Positions 32,461 to 46,200 of a stretch of DNA of 64,000 nucleotides are shown here, piece after piece (position 1 is the stretch's first letter; each line of letters begins with the position of its first letter). Source of the DNA: Metaphire vulgaris (taxonomy: Eukaryota; Annelida; Clitellata; Crassiclitellata; Megascolecidae). The DNA lies in the NCBI GenBank assembly GCA_018105865.1, contig CM030852.1, forward strand, positions 13,813,445-13,877,444. The letters are read 5' to 3'. A program made the translations under genes and the position numbers. The notes below the pieces were generated by a model, which was not told where the DNA came from, did not search any database, and worked only from the letters and a program-made list of their open reading frames with translations.

Positions 32461-32840
32461 GGAGTAGGACGGAACGGCGTCGATAACGACGGTGCGCCCT
32501 GGGCGTCTCGGCGGCGGCGGCGGCGGCGACCGGGGGATCTCTGCCCGCCGCTGGCCGGCCGCCGATCGGTCGGTCGGTCGCCGCGTACGCGTGTGTAAGG
32601 GACGGATGCAGACGATAAAGCGGAGTCGGGGAGGGGAAGGATGGGGGAGGAGGGAGAGAGAGCGGAGTGGGAGGGGTGGATGGCAGAGATTCCCACGGGG
32701 GAGATCGGTAGACGCATGGGTTTCGGCAAACAGTCACGCCGGCGTGACTTTAATCCGGCCGGTGATTTTTGCCGGAAACGTTTTCGCCGAGGCTGCGGAG
32801 CGAATGGAAAATGACCGTTCGCTCGAAATTTTCCAATAAA
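32461..32840. other. CpG-dense block continuing past the GACA tract
   Basis: It contains (CGG)n near 32507-32528 and CGGTCGGTCGGTCG near 32566-32581. Proline/alanine-rich minus frames have no conserved pattern. Taken with 31855-32117 it could be a promoter region; no transcript feature is provable. Confidence 0.35.
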
Positions 32841-32849
32841 TAACTAACT

Positions 32850-33191
32850 CAGTGGTTCTTAACCGGGAGTACTTGTACCCCTTGGGGGTCATTGAAATAC
32901 GTTGTGGGGGATACAGAATAATCCGGAAATAAAGTCTGTTTAAAGACTTTTACTACAATTTACCCTGTATACTATACAAATACTGTAGAAATTTGTGTAC
33001 TAAATTAGAAATTGTAAAGAAAAAGTCCACTTTGCGGCAATTTGTAACCGACGTTTGTTGCAGTTTATAATAATATTATTTTCAATATATTGCAAACTTT
33101 TGTCCTGGGATAAAGTACGCTGGTAGGGGGTACTTCGTTCTCTTATACTTGTTTCAGGGGTACGCATTTATAAAAAGGTTAAAAACCACTG
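32850..33191. mobile_element. hAT-Charlie-like MITE, 342 bp
   Basis: The left end CAGTGGTTCTTAACC and the reverse complement of the right end, CAGTGGTTTTTAACC, agree at 14 of 15 positions. This is the terminal motif type of Charlie-group hAT elements. The flanks AACTAACT and AACTTATT match at 6 of 8. Inside, GGGGGTCATTGAAATACG and GGTAGGGGGTACTTCG face each other. Non-coding. Confidence 0.72.
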
Positions 33192-33407
33192 AACTTATTG
33201 AACACTCCTTTGCCGAATTATCAGGATTTTCTAAAAGATTTACTCTACACGGAACGTACTTTGACGAATATCTCCAGCAAGAAAATTGTCTATTATCCAC
33301 GATAGCTGTGAGTCTATGTAACAAGAAGCAGGCAATGCAGACCTTACTAACTAGTGGGATGTTAATTTCAATATTATTACGAAACAAGTTTCAATTGATG
33401 CCAATGG

Positions 33408-33553
33408 CAGTGGCGGCTCCAGGATTTGGCAAGTGGGGGCCGTTGGATTGGCAACTTCTAATCATGGGGGGGCAACCATTTGTTGTTAGGTATGTAGTAT
33501 TAAGTATAGGGTCCCAACAGGGGGTGGCCACTGGGGGGCCAGGCACAAAATAG
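33408..33553 (+). mobile_element. hAT-type MITE, CAGTGGCGGCTCC family, 3' truncated
   Basis: It starts CAGTGGCGGCTCCAGGATTT and follows the family through AACTTCTAATCATGGGG, TTTGTTGTTAGG and GGGTCCCAACAGGGGG. The right terminus has been lost. Confidence 0.78.
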
Positions 33554-34306
33554 GGGGAGGGGGCACAACAAATGCAGCTATAGAAGTTCTGTTTAGATAA
33601 CCTGGAGTTTACATAGTCTAGAGTTGGCGTCACCCGATGCGGTAAAACCATGGTGACACCACCCCCATCTCACCCCACCCAAAATAAAGAATTACACCAT
33701 GGACCTCCTTGGGTCTCTCCTGTACCCACTAATACGTACAAATGGAATCGCTTATCCTTAAATAAAGTTATTTCCAAACATCAAACGTTTTGGTGTCACC
33801 CCTGTGAAGTTGTAATTGGTGTTACCCGCTGCACCCCGCAGCCCTCCTCCACCCCTCCCGCACCCCTAGCGACGCCACTGTGGCTAATCTAAGGATCTCA
33901 CTTCTCTTTTAATTAAGTAAACACGGTTATCTAGACGCAATACAAATTAATTATAAACATCAGACAGGCAGAGATAGCTTAGATATGAATATTCATGACA
34001 CAGTAAACAATATGCAAATATCATTTGAGAGAAAAAGAGAAAAATGAAATCCAGTAGACCGATGATCTTTGGCGGGGTCACGGCAGGGGCACGGGGGACC
34101 CGCACCCTATTTGGACTGGGACCTGTCGTGGGATTTGTGAAGAGCCGTCGAATGGTTGGGGGTGTAGTAGTATAGGAATGAACGAAAAAATTCAAAGCGC
34201 TGGAGCTTGACAAGCCGATGGTTTTTTGCTCGTCAATACTTTTTTCACCTGGATACCCGAAAATATCGATATGCCTCCGATTCCGTTATCCTGGCTGCGC
34301 CACTTC
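33554..34306. other. No gene seen; further hAT-like ends
   Basis: A right-type end AGCGACGCCACTG stops at 33880, preceded by GTGTCACCCCTG-type sequence that is repeated inversely near 33650. A GCTGCGCCACTT remnant lies next to the TAA tract at 34295. Both look like old element ends without a partner. Confidence 0.4.
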
Positions 34307-34425
<119 letters not shown>

Positions 34426-34861
34426 GATTATTAGTTCCAATACTTATTATTTTGTGGTCTATGAATTTCGATGCCCAGTGATTGCAGTTGGTCAAGGCTT
34501 GTGGAACGGCGGTTAACTGATGAATGGTCAGAGGTTCCCAAACCACGGCCGGCGGGCAACTTTTTTTGACATGACATCTTTATTTCTTTTTCCTTAATTT
34601 CTCGACAATTTCCATAAAAGATAAAAAGAATAACATATATGAAAACCTATATACTTGTCCAATAATAACATAATCTAATCTAATCTAATCTAATCTAATA
34701 ATAACATAGCATCTACTCAGAGGAAGGTTGAGAAAGAAATAAGAAATGGTTACTGAAGGGATCATGGATCCCGCATGAAAGTAATCAGTACATAATGATA
34801 GAAGACATAAATTAAGAAAATTAGTTTCATAATTGAAATTTAAGTAAAAATTAAATTACTA
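34426..34861. other. Junction between accessory DNA and satellite array
   Basis: A hAT-like left end CAGAGGTTCCCAAACCAC starts at 34529 without a visible partner. A TAATC pentamer repeat lies at about 34673-34702. The rest is AT-rich with no coding frame. The satellite starts without a spacer at about 34862. Confidence 0.5.
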
Positions 34862-37296
34862 TTGCAAACATAGGCCATCAACGTCTGCATTTGGAAGGCC
34901 TCATCCATGATCATCCTCGCTATTCTATCATGCTAATAATGCATAGCATTTGTGCAAAATCAAGCCCATATTTCCAAAATTATTTCGTCCTGTTAAAGAT
35001 CGATTTCACCCACCATATTGAGCCACTATCTTTAGCATTCCTCACTACATCGATATCAATCTCTATTGCAAACATAGGCCATCAACTTCTGCATTTAGAA
35101 GGCTTCATCCATGACCACCCTCGCTATTCTATCATGCTAATAATGCATAATCGATTTCAAGCGCCATATTGAGTCACTATCTTTAGCATTCCACACTACA
35201 TCAATATCAATTGCTATTGCAAACATAGGCCATCAACTTTTGCATTTAGAAGGCCTCATCCATGACCACCCTCGCTATTCTATCATGCTAATAATGCATA
35301 GCATTTGTGCACAATCAAGCTCATATTTGAAAATTATTTCGTCCTGTTAAAGATCGATTTCAAGCACCATATTGAGCCACTATCTTTAGCATTCCTCACT
35401 ACATTGATATCAATCGCTATTGAAAACATAAGCCATCAACTTCTGCATTTAGAAGGCCTCATCCATGACCACCCTCGCTATTCTATAATGCTAATAATGC
35501 ATAATCGATTTCAAGCGCCATATTGAGTCACTATCTTTAGCATTCCTCACTGCATCAATATCAATTGCTATTGCAAACATAAGCCATCAACTTCTGCATT
35601 TAGAAGGCCTCATCCATGTCCACCCTCGCTATTCTATAATGCTAATAATGCATAATCGATTTCAAGCGCCATATTGAGTCACTATCTTTAGCATTCCTCA
35701 CTACATTGATATCAATCGCTATTGAAAACATAAGCCATCAACTTCTGCATTTAGAAGGCCTCATCCATGACCACCCTCGCTATTCTATAATGCTAATAAT
35801 GCATAATCGATTTCAAGCGCCATATTGAGCCACTATCTTTAGCATTCCTCACTACATCAATATCAATTGCTATTGCAAACATAGGCCATCAACGTTTGCA
35901 TTTAGAAGGCCTCATCCATGACCACCCTCGCTATTCTATCATGCTAATAATGCATAGCATTTGTCCACAATCAAGCTCATATTTGAAAATTATTTCGTCC
36001 TGTTAAAGATCGATTTCAAGCACCATATTGAGCCACTATCTTTAGCATTCCTCACTACATTGATATCAATCGCTATTGAAAACATAAGCCATCAACTTCT
36101 GCATTTAGAAGGCCTCATCCATGACCACCCTCGCTATTCTATAATGCTAATAATGCATAATCGATTTCAAGCGCCATATTGAGCCACTATCTTTAGCATT
36201 CCTCACTACATCAATATCAATTGCTATTGCAAACATAGGCCATCAACTTTTGCATTTAGAAGGCCTCATCCATGACCACCCTCGCTATTCTATCATGCTA
36301 ATAATGCATAGCATTTGTGCACAATCAAGCTCATATTTGAAAATTATTTCGTCCTGTTAAAGATCGATTTCAAGCACCATATTGAGCCACTATCTTTAGC
36401 ATTCCTCACTACATTGATATCAATCGCTATTGAAAACATAAGCCATCAACTTCTGCATTTAGAAGGCCTCATCCATGACCACCCTCGCTATTCTATAATG
36501 CTAATAATGCATAATCGATTTCAAGCGCCATATTGAGCCACTATCTTTAGCATTCCTCACTACATCAATATCAATTGCAATTGCAAACATAGGCCATCAA
36601 CGTTTGCATTTAGAAGGCCTCATCCATGACCACCCTCGCTATTCTATCATGCTAATAATGCATAGCATTTGTGCACAATCAAGCTCATATTTGAAAATTA
36701 TTTCGTCCTGTTAAAGATCGATTTCAAGCACCATATTGAGCCACTATCTTTAGCATTCCTCACTACATTGATATCAATCGCTATTGAAAACATAAGCCAT
36801 CAACTTCTGCATTTAGAAGGCCTCATCCATGACCACTCTCGCTATTCTATAATGCTAATAATGCATAATCGATTTCAAGCGCCATATTGAGTCACTATCT
36901 TTAGCATTCCTCACTACATTTATATCAATCGCTATTGAAAACATAAGCCATCAACTTCTGCATTTAGAAGGCCTCATCCATGACCACCCTCGCTATTCTA
37001 TCATGCTAATAATGCATAGCATTTGTGCACAATTAGCTCATATTTGAAAATTATTTCGTCCTGTTAAAGATCGATTTCAAGCACCATATTGAGCCACTAT
37101 CTTTAGCATTCCTCACTACATTGATGTCAATCGCTATTGAAAACATAAGCCATCAACTTCTGCATTTAGAAGGCCTCATCCATGACCACCCTCGCTATTC
37201 TATAATGCCTATAGTGCATAATTGATTTCAAGCGCCATATTGAGCCACTATCTTTAGCATTCCTCACTACATCAATATCAATTGCTATTGCAAACG

Positions 37297-40200
37297 TAGG
37301 CCATCAACTTTTGCATTTAGAAGGCCTCATCCATGACCACCCTCGCTATTCTATCATGCTAATAATGCATAGCATTTGTGCACAATCAAGCTCATATTTG
37401 AAAATTATTTCGTCCTGTTAAAGATGGATTTCAAGCACCATATTGAGCCACTATATTTAGCATTCCTCACTACATTGATATCAATCGCTATTGGAAACAT
37501 AAGCCATCAACTTCTGCATTTAGAAGGCCTCATCCATGACCACCCTCGCTATTCTATAATGCTAATAATGCATAATCGATTTCAAGCGCCATATTGAGTC
37601 ACTATCTTTAGCATTCCTCACTACATTGATATCAATCGCTACTGAAAACATAAGCCATCAACTTCTGCATTTAGAAGGCCTCATCCATGACCACCCTCGC
37701 TATTCTATAATGCTAATAATGCATAATCGATTTCAAGCGCCATATTGAGCCACTATCTTTAGCATTCCTCACTACATCAATATCAATTGCTATTGCAAAC
37801 ATAGGCCATCAACTTTTGCATTTAGAAGGCCTCATCCATGACCACCCTCGCTATTCTATCATGCTAATAATGCATAGCATTTGTGCACAATCAAGCTCAT
37901 ATTTGAAAATTATTTCGTCCTGTTAAAGATCGCTTTCAAGCACCATATTGAGCCACTATCTTTAGCATTCCTCACTACATTGATATCAATCGCTATTGAA
38001 AACATAAGCCATCAACTTCTGCATTTAGAAGGCCTCATCCATGACCACCCTCGCAATTCTATAATGCTAATAATGCATAATCGATTTCAAGCGCCATATT
38101 GAGTCACTATCTTTAGCATTCCTCACTACATCAATATCAATCGCTATTGCAAACATAAGCCATCAACTTCTGCATTTAGAAGGCCTCATCCATGACCACC
38201 CTCGCTATTCTATAATGCTAATAATGCATAATCGATTTCAAGCGCCATATTGAGTCACTATCTTTAGCATTCCTCACTACATTGATATCAATCGCTATTG
38301 AAAACATAAGCCATCAACTTCTGCATTTAGAAGGCCTCATCCATGACCACCCTCGCTATTCTATAATGCCTATAGTGCATAATCGATTTCAAGCGCCATA
38401 TTGAGCCACTATCTTTAGCATTCCTCACTACATCAATATCAATTGCTATTGCAAACATAGGCCATCAACTTTTGCATTTAGAAGGCCTCATCCATGACCA
38501 CCGTCGCTATTCTATCATGCTAATAATGCATAGCATTTGTGCACAATCAAGCTCATATTTGAAAATTATTTCGTCCTGTTAAAGATGGATTTCAAGCACC
38601 ATATTGAGCCACTATATTTAGCATTCCTCACTACATTGATATCAATCGCTATTGGAAACATAAGCCATCAACTTCTGCATTTAGAAGGCCTCATCCATGA
38701 CCACCCTCGCTATTCTATAATGCCTATAGTGAATAATCGATTTCAAGCGCCATATTGATCCACTATCTTTAGCATTCCTCACGACATCAATATCAATTGC
38801 TATTGCAAACATAGGCCATCAACTTTTGCATTTAGAAGGCCTCATCCATGACCACCCTCGCTATTCTATCATGCTAATAATGCATAGCATTTGTGCCCAA
38901 TCAAGCTCATATTTGAAAATTATTTCGTCCTGTTAAAGATCGATTTCAAGCACCATATTGAGCCACTATCTTTAGCATTCCTCACTACATTGATATCAAT
39001 CGCTATTGAAAACATAAGCCATCAACTTCTGCATTTAGAAGGCCTCACCCATGACCACCCTCGCTATTCTATAATGCTAATAATGCATAATCGATTTCAA
39101 GCGCCATATTGAGCTACTATCTTTAGCATTCTTCACTACATTGATATCAATCGCTATTGAAAACATAAGCCATCAACTTCTGCATTTAAAAGGCCTCATC
39201 CATGACCACCCTCGCAATTCTATAATGCTAATAATGCATAATCGATTTCAAGCGCCATATTGAGTCACTATCTTTAGCATTCCTCACTACATCAATATCA
39301 ATCGCTATTGCAAACATAAGCCATCAACTTCTGCATTTAGAAGGCCTCATCCCTGACCACCCTCGCTATTCTATAATGCTAATAATGCATAATCGATTTC
39401 AAGCGCCATATTGAGTCACTATCTTTAGCATTCCTCACTACATTGATATCAATCGCTATTGAAAACATAAGCCATCAACTTCTGCATTTAAAAGGCCTCA
39501 TCCATGACCACCCTCGCAATTCTATAATGCTAATAATGCATAATCGATTTCAAGCGCCATATTGAGTCACTATCTTTAGCATTCCTCACTACATTGATAT
39601 CAATCGCTATTGAAAACATAAGCCATCAACTTCTGCATTTAGAAGGCCTCATCCATGACCACCCTCGCTATTCTATAATGCCTATAGTGCATAATCGATT
39701 TCAAGCGCCATATTGAGCCACTATCTTTAGCATTCCTCACTACATCATTATCAATTGCTATTGCAAACATAGGCCATCAACTTTTGCATTTAGAAGGCCT
39801 CATCCATGACCACCCTCGCTATTCTATAATGCTAATAATGCATAATCGATTTCAAGCGCCATATTGAGCCACTATCTTTAGCATTCCTCACTACATCAAT
39901 ATCAATTGCTATTGCAAACATAGGCCATCAACGTTTGCATTTAGAAGGCCTCATCCATGACCACCCTCGCTATTCTATCATGCTAATAATGCATAGCATT
40001 TGTGCACAATCAAGCTCATATTTGAAAATTATTTCGTCCTGTTAAAGATCGATTTCAAGCACCATATTGAGCCACTATCTTTAGCATTCCTCACTACATT
40101 GATATCAATCGCTATTGAAAACATAAGCCATCAACTTCTGCATTTAGAAGGCCTCATCCATGACCACCCTCGCTATTCTATCATGCTAATAATGCATAGC

Positions 40201-43200
40201 ATTTGTGCACAATTAGCTCATATTTGAAAATTATTTCGTCCTGTTAAAGATCGATTTCAAGCACCATATTGAGCCACTATCTTTAGCATTCCTCACTACA
40301 TTGATGTCAATCGCTATTGAAAACATAAGCCATCAACTTCTGCATTTAGAAGGCCTCATCCATGACCACCCTCGCTATTCTATAATGCCTATAGTGCATA
40401 ATCGATTTCAAGCGCCATATTGAGCCACTATCTTTAGCATTCCTCACTACATCAATATCAATTGCTATTGCAAACGTAGGCCATCAACTTTTGCATTTAG
40501 AAGGCCTCATCCATGACCACCCTCGCTATTCTATCATGCTAATAATGCATAGCATTTGTGCACAATCAAGCTCATATTTGAAAATTATTTCGTCCTGTTA
40601 AAGATGGATTTCAAGCACCATATTGAGCCACTATATTTAGCATTCCTCACTACATTGATATCAATCGCTATTGGAAACATAAGCCATCAACTTCTGCATT
40701 TAGAAGGCCTCATCCATGACCACCCTCGCTATTCTATAATGCTAATAATGCATAATCGATTTCAAGCGCCATATTGAGTCACTATCTTTAGCATTCCTCA
40801 CTACATTGATATCAATCGCTACTGAAAACATAAGCCATCAACTTCTGCATTTAGAAGGCCTCATCCATGACCACCCTCGCTATTCTATAATGCTAATAAT
40901 GCATAATCGATTTCAAGCGCCATATTGAGCCACTATCTTTAGCATTCCTCACTACATCAATATCAATTGCTATTGCAAACATAGGCCATCAACTTTTGCA
41001 TTTAGAAGGCCTCATCCATGACCACCCTCGCTATTCTATCATGCTAATAATGCATAGCATTTGTGCACAATCAAGCTCATATTTGAAAATTATTTCGTCC
41101 TGTTAAAGATCGCTTTCAAGCACCATATTGAGCCACTATCTTTAGCATTCCTCACTACATTGATATCAATCGCTATTGAAAACATAAGCCATCAACTTCT
41201 GCATTTAGAAGGCCTCATCCATGACCACCCTCGCAATTCTATAATGCTAATAATGCATAATCGATTTCAAGCGCCATATTGAGTCACTATCTTTAGCATT
41301 CCTCACTACATCAATATCAATCGCTATTGCAAACATAAGCCATCAACTTCTGCATTTAGAAGGCCTCATCCATGACCACCCTCGCTATTCTATAATGCTA
41401 ATAATGCATAATCGATTTCAAGCGCCATATTGAGTCACTATCTTTAGCATTCCTCACTACATTGATATCAATCGTTATTGAAAACATAAGCCATCAACTT
41501 CTGCATTTAGAATGCCTCATCCATGACCACCCTCGCTATTCTATAATGCCTATAGTGCATAATCGATTTCAAGCGCCATATTGAGCCACTATCTTTAGCA
41601 TTCCTCACTACATCATTATCAATTGCTATTGCAAACATAGGCCATCAACGTTTGCATTTAGAAGGCCTCATCCATGACCACCCTCGCTATTCTATCATGC
41701 TAATAATGCATAGCATTTGTGCACAATCAAGCTCATATTTGAAAATTATTTCGTCCTGTTAAAGATGGATTTCAAGCACCATATTGAGCCACTATATTTA
41801 GCATTCCTCACTACATTGATATCAATCGCTATTGGAAACATAAGCCATCAACTTCTGCATTTAGAAGGCCTCATCCATGACCACCCTCGCTATTCTATAA
41901 TGCCTATAGTGAATAATCGATTTCAAGCGCCATATTGATCCACTATCTTTAGCATTCCTCACGACATCAATATCAATTGCTATTGCAAACATAGGCCATC
42001 AACTTTTGCATTTAGAAGGCCTCATCCATGACCACCCTCGCTATTCTATCATGCTAATAATGCATAGCATTTGTGCCCAATCAAGCTCATATTTGAAAAT
42101 TATTTCGTCCTGTTAAAGATCGATTTCAAGCACCATATTGAGCCACTATCTTTAGCATTCCTCACTACATTGATATCAATCGCTATTGAAAACATAAGCC
42201 ATCAACTTCTGCATTTAGAAGGCCTCACCCATGACCACCCTCGCTATTCTATAATGCTAATAATGCATAATCGATTTCAAGCGCCATATTGAGTCACTAT
42301 CTTTAGCATTCCTCACTACATTGATATCAATCGCTATTGAAAACATAAGCCATCAACTTCTGCATTTAAAAGGCCTCATCCATGACCACCCTCGCAATTC
42401 TATAATGCTAATAATGCATAATCGATTTCAAGCGCCATATTGAGTCACTATCTTTAGCATTCCTCACTACATCAATATCAATCGCTATTGCAAACATAAG
42501 CCATCAACTTCTGCATTTAGAAGGCCTCATCCCTGACCACCCTCGCTATTCTATAATGCTAATAATGCATAATCGATTTCAAGCGCCATATTGAGTCACT
42601 ATCTTTAGCATTCCTCACTACATTGATATCAATCGCTATTGAAAACATAAGCCATCAACTTCTGCATTTAAAAGGCCTCATCCATGACCACCCTCGCAAT
42701 TCTATAATGCTAATAATGCATAATCGATTTCAAGCGCCATATTGAGTCACTATCTTTAGCATTCCTCACTACATTGATATCAATCGCTATTGAAAACATA
42801 AGCCATCAACTTCTGCATTTAGAAGGCCTCATCCATGACCACCCTCGCTATTCTATAATGCCTATAGTGCATAATCGATTTCAAGCGCCATATTGAGCCA
42901 CTATCTTTAGCATTCCTCACTACATCATTATCAATTGCTATTGCAAACATAGGCCATCAACTTTTGCATTTAGAAGGCCTCATCCATGACCACCCTCGCT
43001 ATTCTATAATGCTAATAATGCATAATCGATTTCAAGCGCCATATTGAGTCACTATCTTTAGCATTCCTCACTACATTGATATCAATCGCTATTGAAAACA
43101 TAAGCCATCAACTTCTGCATTTAGAAGGCCTCATCCATGACCACCCTCGCTATTCTATAATGCTAATAATGCATAATCGATTTCAAGCGCCATATTGAGC

Positions 43201-46200
43201 CACTATCTTTAGCATTCCTCACTACATTGATATCAATTGCTATTGCAAACATAGGCCATCAACTTTTGCATTTAGAAGGCCTCATCCATGACCACCCTCG
43301 CTATTCTATCATGCTAATAATGCATAGCACTTGTGCACAATCAAGCTCATATTTGAAAATTATTTCGTCCTGTTAAAAATGGATTTCAAGCACCATATTG
43401 AGCCACTATCTTTAGCATTCCTCACTACATTGATATCAATCGCTATTGAAAACATAAGCCATCAACTTCTGCATTTAGAAGGCCTCATCCATGACCACCC
43501 TCGCTATTCTATAATGCCTATAGTGCATAATCGATTTCAAGCGCCATATTGAGCCACTATCTTTAGCATTCCTCACTACATCATTATCAATTGCTATTGC
43601 AAACATAGGCCATCAACTTTTGCATTTAGAAGGCCTCATCCATGACCACCCTCGCTATTCTATCATGCTAATAATGCATAGCATTTGTGCACAATCAAGC
43701 TCATATTTGAAAATTATTTCGTCCTGTTAAAGATCGATTTCAAGCACCATATTGAGCCACTATCTTTAGCATTCCTCACTACATTGATGTCAATCGCTAT
43801 TGAAAACATAAGCCATCAACTTCTGCATTTAGAAGGCCTCATCCTTGACCACCCTCGCTATTCTATAATGCCTATAGTGCATAATCGATTTCAAGCGCCA
43901 TATTGAGCCACTATCTTTAGCATTCCTCACTACATCAATATCAATTGCTATTGCAAACATAGGCCATCAACTTTTGCATTTAGAAGGCCTCATCCATGAC
44001 CACCCTCGCTATTCTATCATGCTAATAATGCATAGCATTTGTGCACAATCAAGCTCATATTTGAAAATTATTTCGTCCTGTTAAAGATGGATTTCAAGCA
44101 CCATATTGAGCCACTATATTTAGCATTCCTCACTACATTGATATCAATCGCTATTGAAAACATAAGCCATCAACTTCTGCATTTAGAAGGCCTCATCCAT
44201 GACCACCCTCGCTATTCTATAATGCTAATAATGCATAATCGATTTCAAGCGCCATATTGAGTCACTATCTTTAGCATTCATCACTACATTGATATCAATC
44301 GCTACTGAAAACATAAGCCATCAACTTCTGCATTTAGAAGGCCTCATCCATGACCACCCTCGCTATTCTATAATGCTAATAATGCATAATCGATTTCAAG
44401 CGCCATATTGAGCCACTATCTTTAGCATTCCTCACTACATCAATATCAATTGCTATTGCAAACATAGGCCATCAACTTTTGCATTTAGAAGGCCTCATCC
44501 ATGACCACCCTCGCTATTCTATCATGCTAATAATGCATAGCATTTGTGCACAATCAAGCTCATATTTGAAAATTATTTCGTCCTGTTAAAGATCGATTTC
44601 AAGCACCATATTGAGCCACTATCTTTAGCATTCCTCACTACATTGATATCAATCGCTATTGAAAACATAAGCCATCAACTTCTGCATTTAGAAGGCCTCA
44701 CCCATGACCACCCTCGCTATTCTATAATGCTAATAATGCATAATCGATTTCAAGCGCCATATTGAGCTACTATCTTTAGCATTCCTCACTACATTGATAT
44801 CAATCGCTATTGAAAACATAAGCCATCAACTTCTGCATTTAAAAGGCCTCATCCATGACCACCCTCGCAATTCTATAATGCTAATAATGCATAATCGATT
44901 TCACGCGCCATATTGAGTCACTATCTTTAGCATTCCTCACTACATCAATATCAATCGCTATTGCAAACATAAGCCATCAACTTCTGCATTTAGAAGGCCT
45001 CATCCTGACCACCCTCGCTATTCTATAATGCTAATAATGCATAATCGATTTCAAGCGCCATATTGAGTCACTATCTTTAGCATTCCTCACTACATTGATA
45101 TCAATCGCTATTGAAAACATAAGCCATCAACTTCTGCATTTAGAAGGCCTCATCCATGACCACCCTCGCTATTCTATAATGCCTATAGTGCATAATCGAT
45201 TTCAAGCGCCATATTGAGCCACTATCTTTAGCATTCCTCACTACATCATTATCAATTGCTATTGCAAACATAGGCCATCAACTTTTGCATTTAGAAGGCC
45301 TCATCCATGACCACCCTCGCTATTCTATAATGCTAATAATGCATAATCGATTTCAAGCGCCATATTGAGTCACTATCTTTAGCATTCCTCACTACATTGA
45401 TATCAATCGCTATTGAAAACATAAGCCATCAACTTCTGCATTTAGAAGGCCTCATCCATGACCACCCTCGCTATTCTATAATGCTAATAATGCATAATCG
45501 ATTTCAAGCGCCATATTGAGCCACTATCTTTAGCATTCCTCACTACATTGATATCAATTGCTATTGCAAACATAGGCCATCAACTTTTGCATTTAGAAGG
45601 CCTCATCCATGACCACCCTCGCTATTCTATCATGCTAATAATGCATAGCACTTGTGCACAATCAAGCTCATATTTGAAAATTATTTCGTCCTGTTAAAGA
45701 TGGATTTCAAGCACCATATTGAGCCACTATCTTTAGCATTCCTCACTACATTGATATCAATCGCTATTGAAAACATAAGCCATCAACTTCTGCATTTAGA
45801 AGGCCTCATCCATGACCACCCTCGCTATTCTATAATGCCTATAGTGCATAATCGATTTCAAGCGCCATATTGAGCCACTATCTTTAGCATTCCTCACTAC
45901 ATCATTATCAATTGCTACTGCAAACATAGGCCATCAACTTTTGCATTTAGAAGGCCTCATCCATGACCACCCTCGCTATTCTATCATGCTAATAATGCAT
46001 AGCATTTGTGCACAATCAAGCTCATATTTGAAAATTATTTCGTCCTGTTAAAGATCGATTTCAAGCACCATATTGAGCCACTATCTTTAGCATTCCTCAC
46101 TACATTGATGTCAATCGCTATTGAAAACATAAGCCATCAACTTCTGCATTTAGAAGGCCTCATCCATGACCACCCTCGCTATTCTATAATGCCTATAGTG

